From positions 1-7,108 of the forward strand of contig DGUG01000204.1 in the NCBI GenBank assembly GCA_002394535.1: a stretch of DNA of 7,108 nucleotides, written 5' to 3'. The notes under the pieces are model-generated. The model was given only the letters and a program-made list of their open reading frames with translations. It searched no databases and was not told the DNA's origin. The position numbers and the translations under genes were made by a program. Source of the DNA: Lachnospiraceae bacterium UBA4316 (lineage in GTDB: Bacteria; Bacillota; Clostridia; Lachnospirales; Lachnospiraceae). This document shows, in pieces, positions 1 to 4,247 of the stretch. Position 1 is the first letter of the stretch. Each line of letters starts with the position of its first letter.

Positions 1-2004
1 GGTAACTTCTTCGAATTCAAGAATGAGTTCAAGGCAACAGGCAAGACTGAGCTTGATGGTATCAAGTACCTGAAGGATCAGGCAGGAAATGCACTTGCTT
101 CAACAGACTCAATGCTTGACCAGTATGAGTTTGCACTTTACAGCTATGAGGATGCAGCAAGAACAATAGGCAAGACTCTTGTAAGTGTAGCCAAGACCTC
201 GGCGAACGGAAGCTTCAAGCTTGATATTCCGGAGTACACTCAGGAAGTATTGAAGGACGAGAAGGGTGAATATGCCGATGAGAAGACACTCTACTACAGA
301 CTTGTAGAGGTTAAGCCTTCAAGCGGTGTATGGACCGAGAATAACACGATTTTCGAAAGCGATGGAGTTGTTTACGATAACACCGAATATGACATTGACG
401 TAAATGTTAAGTTTAACGGAACCCAGAAGCTGGATGTATCGAAGACGATAAGAAAGGCTAATACGGGCGAGGCAATAACATCCATCAGTTACACTAACAT
501 AGTGAAGGAATACACCACAGTAGAAGGTAACAAATACTGGGTAGACAATATCAAGGATCCTTCACAGAGACCTGACGTTACGGTTAACCTGTACAGAAGG
601 ACTGCAAGCGGTGTAGAGACCAAGATCAACAGCTACACGATAGTTGCTCCTGATACAACCTACAGGTTTGCTACGGATGACAAGGGTAATAAGCTTCCTA
701 CCTACGACTCCGCAGGAAGACCGATCAGTTACGTCGTTGAGGAACTGCCTATAACAGGTTATCTGTCAGAGAAGGTTAATTATGACTTCTACAATACGGC
801 AGGCGATATCCTCATCAGAAAGATTGATGCCGATACAAGAGCACCTCTCTCGGGCGCAGTACTTGCGATCTTTGACGGATCAACGGAAATCGAGAGATGG
901 ACAAGCGGAACAAGTGCTCATGTAATTGAATCCGCACTTACAGCCGGTAAGACCTATACGCTTAGAGAAATCACAGCACCTGAGGGTTACGGTGTAGCGG
1001 AAGATATGACTTTCACTGTTCCTGCGGACGGCAGCAGCATAACAGTAACGATGTCGGATCCTCCGATAATCGGATCTGTAAGGCTTACAAAGCGGGATGC
1101 GTCTACAAGAGAAACATTGGCAGGCGCTGAGTTCGCACTTTACAATGATGCAGGAACAAGGATTTATGCTACAGGAACACCGGGCAGCTACAGTGCTACA
1201 ACATCGACAAGTAACGGAGTATTCGTAACGGATTCGGCAGGAACTCTTACGATTGCAGACCTTCCTTACGGTACATACTACTTCGTTGAGACGAAGGCTC
1301 CCGAAGGATATACGCTTTCAACCGAGAGACTCGGATTTACAATACTTCGAAGCGGAGAACTTGTTGAGGTAACATACCTTAATACCAAGGCAACAGGCGC
1401 TGTCAGACTCCGCAAGGTAGGTTCTGACGGAACAAGGTCGCTTGCAGGTGCTGTATTCGAACTGTATGCAGCAACACCGAGATCAATAGGTCAGGCAGCA
1501 AGCTCGACGATCTTCTCGGATGCATACTTCAGATACGGTACATACCGTACGAATTCAGCCGGTGAGCTCTATGTGGGCGATCTTCCTTGGGATGACTACT
1601 ACTTCATAGAAGTGGAAGCACCGAGCGGATATGAGACAGCAACAGATGTAAACGGTGATGATCTTGTATATACGTTCACTGTAAATGCGGCAAATGCCGA
1701 TGTGACCATTGACCTTGGCGGAATCGTTAATACGCCGGAGAGACCTCCTATTACGCCTCCTCCCGGACCTACACCTACGCCTACACCGGGTGTGCTCGGA
1801 GCAAGAGTTAAGAGAGGCGGAGTTGTAAACGGAGTACTCGGTGTTCGTGCTAAGCCTTCAAGCGGCGTTCTGGGCGTAAGAGTCGGACCTGTTACGGGCG
1901 ATGCAAGCAACATCATACTGTGGCTCCTTCTCCTTACCGCATGCGTAGCTACGATAGTGGCAACGATCGTTACGGGCAGGAAGAAAAAGACCGCAACAAA
2001 GTGA
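1..2004 (+). CDS. SpaA/Cna-B multi-domain cell-wall surface protein (pilin or adhesin type), 5' end missing
   Basis: The frame is open from base 1, so 667 residues of the C-terminal part are seen and the true start lies upstream. In order (residue 1 = base 1): the tail of a preceding repeat; an FctA/Spy0128-like pilin isopeptide-linkage domain (about 13-170, ending ISYTNIVKEY); a Cna-B domain (about 172-272, with KYWVDN and RPDVTVNLYRR); three SpaA-type domains (about 268-355, 357-462, 464-578) with the YYFxExxAPxGY signature. Candidate intramolecular isopeptide triads are K274/E323/D353, K364/E430/N461 and K472/E537/N577. A Pro/Thr stretch (bases 1738-1790), three VLGxR motifs, a PVTGD sorting-like motif (1888-1902), a hydrophobic span (about 1912-1974) and a GRKKK tail follow. 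From the family, such proteins are exported, self-crosslinked stalks anchored to the wall by sortase. Ligand binding is unknown. A terminator follows directly. Confidence 0.93.
   Translation, partial: GNFFEFKNEFKATGKTELDGIKYLKDQAGNALASTDSMLDQYEFALYSYEDAARTIGKTLVSVAKTSANGSFKLDIPEYTQEVLKDEKGEYADEKTLYYRLVEVKPSSGVWTENNTIFESDGVVYDNTEYDIDVNVKFNGTQKLDVSKTIRKANTGEAITSISYTNIVKEYTTVEGNKYWVDNIKDPSQRPDVTVNLYRRTASGVETKINSYTIVAPDTTYRFATDDKGNKLPTYDSAGRPISYVVEELPITGYLSEKVNYDFYNTAGDILIRKIDADTRAPLSGAVLAIFDGSTEIERWTSGTSAHVIESALTAGKTYTLREITAPEGYGVAEDMTFTVPADGSSITVTMSDPPIIGSVRLTKRDASTRETLAGAEFALYNDAGTRIYATGTPGSYSATTSTSNGVFVTDSAGTLTIADLPYGTYYFVETKAPEGYTLSTERLGFTILRSGELVEVTYLNTKATGAVRLRKVGSDGTRSLAGAVFELYAATPRSIGQAASSTIFSDAYFRYGTYRTNSAGELYVGDLPWDDYYFIEVEAPSGYETATDVNGDDLVYTFTVNAANADVTIDLGGIVNTPERPPITPPPGPTPTPTPGVLGARVKRGGVVNGVLGVRAKPSSGVLGVRVGPVTGDASNIILWLLLLTACVATIVATIVTGRKKKTATK
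1792..1881 (+). repeat. Three VLG(A/V)R motifs in the wall-anchor linker
   Basis: The pentapeptides VLGAR (1792-1806), VLGVR (1834-1848) and VLGVR (1867-1881) lie between the Pro/Thr linker and the PVTGD sorting-like motif. Each is preceded by Gly. The codons differ between copies, so this is protein-level repetition, not recent DNA duplication. The last copy sits six bases before PVTGD. Confidence 0.75.
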
Positions 2005-2034
2005 TTTTGCGGCAAGGTAAATAAGAAGTAAGAG

Positions 2035-2065
2035 GAAGCGTCCGCGGATAGCGGGCGCTTCTTTT
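2035..2065 (+). terminator. Rho-independent terminator of the surface-protein gene
   Basis: GAAGCGTCCGC and GCGGGCGCTTC pair as an 11-bp stem with one G-U pair around the loop GGATA, followed by TTTT. It lies 30 bases after the stop codon of the surface protein and separates that gene from the toxin-like locus. Confidence 0.88.
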
Positions 2066-2161
2066 GCATTACAACCGCCCGACCGAAGGTTAGGTTGCTT
2101 TCTACGGCAAAATGTAGATTTTGTAAATTAAACTATTGTGGTTAAATGTGCCAAAAAATAA

Positions 2162-2190
2162 TTGACACTAGGGCTTGGGAAATTTAAAAT
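2162..2190 (+). promoter_or_regulatory. Sigma-A type promoter of the holin-like toxin gene
   Basis: A consensus -35 TTGACA (2162-2167) is separated by exactly 17 bases from TAAAAT (2185-2190), a five-of-six match to the -10 consensus. Transcription would start near 2197, leaving a leader of about 57 nt before the toxin start codon. Confidence 0.8.
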
Positions 2191-2209
2191 TATAAATGGA
2201 GTCGAAAGG

Positions 2210-2248
2210 ATGATACGCCAGCCGCCAGATATTTTGAAAGGAGGCTGA
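2210..2248 (+). other. Possible 12-codon leader ORF overlapping the toxin start region
   Basis: ATG at 2210 opens a reading frame for MIRQPPDILKGG that stops at TGA 2246-2248. It overlaps the first possible toxin ATG as TGATG. GAAAGG abuts its start with no spacer, which is poor for initiation. The KGG residues are simply the translation of the toxin's Shine-Dalgarno site. It may be a real upstream ORF that couples translation, or only a conserved RNA leader that happens to be open. I lean to the second. Confidence 0.25.
2236..2244 (+). promoter_or_regulatory. Strong Shine-Dalgarno site that decides the toxin start
   Basis: GAAAGGAGG lies nine bases before ATG 2254 but only three bases before ATG 2248. 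The spacing favours 2254 as the start of the small membrane peptide. The GGAGG core can pair with CCTCC at 2344-2348, in the 3' part of the same transcript. Confidence 0.75.
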
Positions 2249-2253
2249 TGCCT

Positions 2254-2340
2254 ATGGTTACATATGCGGATATGTTTCAATTTGTAATTATGCTTTGCGC
2301 AGTAGTAACTCTTGTTGTTATACTAAAACGCAAAAAGTAG
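2254..2340 (+). CDS. Small hydrophobic peptide of the holin-like toxin (Hol-Tox/TxpA) type
   Basis: This 28-residue ORF starts MVTYADMFQF, has one membrane span (about residues 8-24) and ends in KRKK. The M-x-TY start, single span and basic tail match the Hol-Tox/TxpA/BsrG group of Gram-positive type I toxins, which insert in the cytoplasmic membrane when overproduced. Initiation at 2254 is chosen from the spacing to GAAAGGAGG; ATG 2248 would add two residues. It has its own near-consensus promoter, and its stop codon lies inside a bidirectional terminator. A minus-strand promoter faces it from the right, as expected for an antisense-RNA antitoxin. Family assignment rests on recognition of the pattern, not on a search. 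A small membrane peptide of unrelated function is the alternative. Confidence 0.72.
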   Translation: MVTYADMFQFVIMLCAVVTLVVILKRKK

Positions 2341-2427
2341 CATCCTCCGCATGACAAGCTTGGATGCTACTTTTGTAGCAACAACTGCCGGCGGCTAGGC
2401 CTAATCTAGCGTTCGGCTCCTCTTGTT
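2331..2427 (-). ncRNA. Predicted antisense RNA (type I antitoxin candidate)
   Basis: A minus-strand promoter at 2434-2461 predicts a start near 2427, and the bidirectional terminator predicts an end near 2331, giving about 97 nt. The RNA would be fully complementary to the last part of the toxin mRNA over roughly 2331-2375. This matches the convergent, 3'-overlapping arrangement known for TxpA/RatA and BsrG/SR4 in Bacillus. Near its 5' end it can fold into a stem-loop with GCTAG/CTAGC and GCCG/CGGC helices around the loop ATTAGGC. No substantial ORF is needed to explain this stretch. Ends are inferred. Confidence 0.6.
2333..2374. terminator. Bidirectional terminator shared by the toxin mRNA and antisense RNA
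   Basis: AAAAGTAGCATCC (2333-2345) and GGATGCTACTTTT (2362-2374) form a perfect 13-bp inverted repeat around a 16-base loop. Read rightward it ends in a T run. Read leftward it ends in TTTTT followed by GCGTTTT. It therefore can stop both the toxin mRNA and a transcript coming from 2427. It includes the toxin stop codon, so the two transcripts would overlap here. Confidence 0.85.
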
Positions 2428-2433
2428 AACTTT

Positions 2434-2461
2434 ATTATACTATAATCAAAAAAAAAAACAA
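2434..2461 (-). promoter_or_regulatory. Minus-strand promoter for the antisense RNA, with an A/T homopolymer in its spacer
   Basis: On the minus strand a perfect TATAAT (2439-2434) follows TTGTTT (2461-2456) after 16 bases. The spacer begins with eight T of an 11-base homopolymer (A11 on plus, 2448-2458), which also supplies the last three bases of the -35. A second TATAAT lies on the plus strand at 2441-2446, pointing at the downstream gene, but I see no -35 at a usable distance for it. Confidence 0.6.
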
Positions 2462-2480
2462 TGATTTGTAGAGGGATTGT

Positions 2481-2750
2481 GTGAATTTACAAGAGGCGAT
2501 CACTAGAATAGAAGAACTGGAGTCGCAAGTGGCGGCTCTTACAAACGAAAATGAAAAACTCCGTGAAAGCATCGGTGGGCGCAGGAAACATGATGAGAAG
2601 TGGATGACCTCATATAATGATTTTGTCACCAAGTATGAAGGGGGAATGACCGTTATGGAGATAGTTGATGAGGGCGCCATAAGCAGAAGAACCGCATACA
2701 GGTATTTGAAGTATTATCGGGATATGACAAATGATAATAACAAAATGTGA
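2481..2750 (+). CDS. Small coiled-coil and resolvase-like helix-turn-helix protein
   Basis: This 89-residue protein starts with GTG, preceded by GAGGG five bases upstream (2471-2475); no in-frame ATG fits better. Residues 1-31 form a leucine-rich heptad stretch (LQEAITRIEELESQVAAL...), likely a dimerising coiled coil. Residues 54-80 (GMTVMEIVDEG-AISRRTAYRYLK) look like the recognition helix-turn-helix of Hin/resolvase-type DNA-binding domains, but there is no catalytic recombinase domain. It is therefore probably a small DNA-binding regulator. The target is unknown; the neighbouring prepilin promoter, with a repeated GGATATGwCA, is one candidate. It lies 78 bases before the prepilin gene and could be co-transcribed with it. 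Confidence 0.75.
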   Translation: MNLQEAITRIEELESQVAALTNENEKLRESIGGRRKHDEKWMTSYNDFVTKYEGGMTVMEIVDEGAISRRTAYRYLKYYRDMTNDNNKM

Positions 2751-2769
2751 TATGGATATGTCATTTTGT
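2740..2769. repeat. AT-rich inverted repeat at the end of the HTH gene
   Basis: ACAAAATG (2740-2747) and CATTTTGT (2762-2769) are a perfect 8-bp inverted repeat around the stop codon of the HTH gene. No T run follows, so it is a weak terminator at best. It overlaps the place where a -35 for the prepilin promoter would lie and encloses the tandem GATATG GATATG (2749-2760), so it could also be a protein-binding site. Confidence 0.4.
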
Positions 2770-2777
2770 AATTATTG

Positions 2778-2786
2778 TGATATAAT
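2778..2786 (+). promoter_or_regulatory. Extended -10 promoter of the prepilin gene
   Basis: TGATATAAT is a perfect -10 with the TGN extension. No good -35 is seen at 17 bases, which is acceptable for extended -10 promoters. Transcription would begin near 2793, about 36 nt before the prepilin start. Confidence 0.6.
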
Positions 2787-2828
2787 CTGAATGTAAATCT
2801 TTGTTAACTAATCTGAAGGCTGTGTGCT

Positions 2829-3818
2829 ATGTCATTAGAACATTCAAAAACTAACGGGCATAAGGGCTATACACTTCTGGAACTTGTTGTTGTCATTGCT
2901 GTAATGGCGGCACTTATCGGCGTAATTACTCCAATGTTTGTAAAGTATATAGAAAAATCCAAGCAGTCTGTTGATGTGACCAATGCAGAGGCTGCTTATT
3001 CCGCTGCGATGGTCGAGTTCTCGGATAAGGCCGGAAGTGTATCGCGGACACTTTATTTTGACGGACAGGATGTTACGGACGATCCATCCGATATTAAGGG
3101 ATACGGCAAGTCGGCCTGGCGGTTTGAGAAATTCGTGCCGGATGATTTTCCGGTTGCGGATGCGACCGGGACTCCGTTTGAAGGCTGGGCAAACTATATA
3201 ATCATTACCATGGATTCGTCGGGAGTCAGGTCAATGAGATGGGGAATAGCGCCGCCCGGAGCGGGAGGCGGAGGACCTATACCGGTCGGAGGCGAGTCGA
3301 AGGGCTTCAAGAACAGGATATTTACTCCGGGACAGTGGACGGCTACTACAGACAAGCAGAAGATTGATCGTGATGAGGAACTGTTTGATGCCTTGGAGGC
3401 TGCTGCCGGGGAAATGACATATGGTGACCTGTTGAGCAGGGCAGAGGAAGATGGTCTGGTGGAGGCGACTGAATCAGGGCATCTTTGCATAAGAATTGCA
3501 TCCAGCAGCATCAAAGAATCAGAACACACAATCGAAGATGGTAATAAAATCTATATGGAAGATCTGTTCAAAAATGCCGGTTATAATACGGAACTTCCCA
3601 ATGATGAGAGGTATATTGTAACATCCAGAACCGGTGGCGAAGCGGATGTCTGGATCGATCTGGGATACAGCAAGGAAGAAATAGAGGAAAGCGAAGAACT
3701 GCGAAATAAGAAAGCGACGGATGCGATCGTCTATGTTGAGGGCGGAGATACAAGCCATGACGAGGGCGCGCTCGCGCATGACAGGAGAGCCGCCAGGAAA
3801 AAGGGTGGCAGAGAATAA
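2829..3818 (+). CDS. Orphan type IV prepilin / type II secretion pseudopilin-like protein
   Basis: The 329-residue protein begins with a 13-residue basic leader ending in Gly13, then Y14-TLLELVVVIAVMAALIGVI: the class III signal peptide cut and N-methylated by prepilin peptidase. Glu18 is the conserved +5 residue; Tyr replaces the usual Phe at +1. Residues 15-38 form the hydrophobic N-terminal helix used for membrane anchoring and fibre assembly. The rest is a large, mostly hydrophilic globular region with a Gly/Pro-rich loop (about 141-155, PPGAGGGGPIPVGG) and a very polar, basic C-terminus (RRAARKK). Most major pilins are about 150-200 residues, so this is large. GAAGG lies nine bases before ATG. 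No assembly ATPase, platform protein or peptidase gene is visible, so it would need machinery encoded elsewhere. Its role in adhesion, motility or secretion cannot be told. Confidence 0.85.
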   Translation: MSLEHSKTNGHKGYTLLELVVVIAVMAALIGVITPMFVKYIEKSKQSVDVTNAEAAYSAAMVEFSDKAGSVSRTLYFDGQDVTDDPSDIKGYGKSAWRFEKFVPDDFPVADATGTPFEGWANYIIITMDSSGVRSMRWGIAPPGAGGGGPIPVGGESKGFKNRIFTPGQWTATTDKQKIDRDEELFDALEAAAGEMTYGDLLSRAEEDGLVEATESGHLCIRIASSSIKESEHTIEDGNKIYMEDLFKNAGYNTELPNDERYIVTSRTGGEADVWIDLGYSKEEIEESEELRNKKATDAIVYVEGGDTSHDEGALAHDRRAARKKGGRE

Positions 3819-3824
3819 AAACAC

Positions 3825-3853
3825 TTGCTTTTGCGCGTACTCTATGGTAGATT
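3825..3853 (+). promoter_or_regulatory. Promoter of secG
   Basis: TTGCTT (3825-3830), a 17-base spacer and TAGATT (3848-3853) with the TGG extension before the -10. The leader that follows contains a 5-bp hairpin (CGCAG/CTGCG, 3863-3878) ahead of the Shine-Dalgarno site. No terminator separates it from the prepilin gene, so read-through is possible too. Confidence 0.5.
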
Positions 3854-3899
3854 ATTTAGGTGCGCAGGTTTGTCTGCGGCATGTTTACGGAGGTGTAAT

Positions 3900-4139
3900 A
3901 TGGGAGCATTAAGAATTGTTCTTACAATTATATTTATATTGGTGAGTATTGTACTGGCAACCATCATTCTTATGCAGGAAGGCAAGAGTGCCGGACTCGG
4001 AGTTATCAGCGGAGCTGCTGATACATACTGGGGCAAGAACAAAGGTCGTTCATTAGAGGGAAAGCTTGAGAAGATCACGAAGATCCTTGCAGTGGCATTT
4101 ATGCTTATGGCAATCATCCTGAACATGAACATTTTCTGA
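3900..4139 (+). CDS. secG: Protein translocase subunit SecG
   Basis: SecG is the small auxiliary subunit of the SecYEG channel in the cytoplasmic membrane and stimulates SecA-driven protein export. The 79-residue product has the usual two membrane spans (about 4-25 and 58-78) joined by the conserved cytoplasmic loop LMQEGKSAGLGVISGAAD, which is the family signature. GGAGG lies six bases before ATG 3900, which fixes the start; an upstream TTG extension to 3825 would run through the promoter and is unlikely. Length is normal for the family. It has its own promoter and terminator and heads the secG-rnr-smpB cluster common in Firmicutes. Confidence 0.95.
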   Translation: MGALRIVLTIIFILVSIVLATIILMQEGKSAGLGVISGAADTYWGKNKGRSLEGKLEKITKILAVAFMLMAIILNMNIF

Positions 4140-4167
4140 TTGCAGCTTGAATCGATATGTTATGTAC

Positions 4168-4198
4168 GGCACTCGCATTTGTGAGTGCCTTTATTTTT
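4168..4198 (+). terminator. Rho-independent terminator after secG
   Basis: GGCACTCGC and GTGAGTGCC pair as a 9-bp stem (one G-U) around ATTT, followed by TTTATTTTT. It lies about 28 bases after the secG stop and implies that rnr is mainly transcribed from a separate, not clearly visible, promoter or by partial read-through. Confidence 0.88.
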
Positions 4199-4247
4199 AC
4201 ACCGGATATATATGATTATGAGACGATAGTGTCTGAATGATATTTCT

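Noticed and set aside
112..114. ATG at 112 as the start of the surface protein
   Set aside because: The frame is open and domain-like back to base 1 with no ribosome binding site before 112, so the gene begins upstream of the window.
1599..2069. 156-codon minus-strand frame opposite the end of the surface protein
   Set aside because: It mirrors the repetitive Pro/Thr/Gly coding of the surface gene and crosses its terminator; no ribosome binding site or recognisable domain.
2101..2122. TCTAC/GTAGA hairpin followed by TTTTG as a second terminator
   Set aside because: Only five weak pairs with an 8-base loop; a much stronger terminator already lies at 2035-2065.
2435..2680. 81-codon minus-strand frame opposite the HTH gene
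   Set aside because: It has no family pattern and is the reverse of a well-supported coiled-coil/HTH frame; its 3' end runs through the poly-A tract.
3194..3824. Overlapping minus-strand frames under the prepilin
   Set aside because: No ribosome binding sites or recognisable motifs; they are shadows of the prepilin frame.
3854..3893. Riboswitch or structured leader before secG
   Set aside because: Only one 5-bp hairpin in about 40 nt; too short and simple for a known riboswitch class.
3825..3899. N-terminal extension of SecG from TTG 3825
   Set aside because: It would translate through the promoter and the GGAGG site; SecG family length and the SD fix ATG 3900.
4212..4229. Five-codon ATG frame in phase upstream of rnr
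   Set aside because: It stops at TAG 4227-4229, has no Shine-Dalgarno site, and looks accidental.
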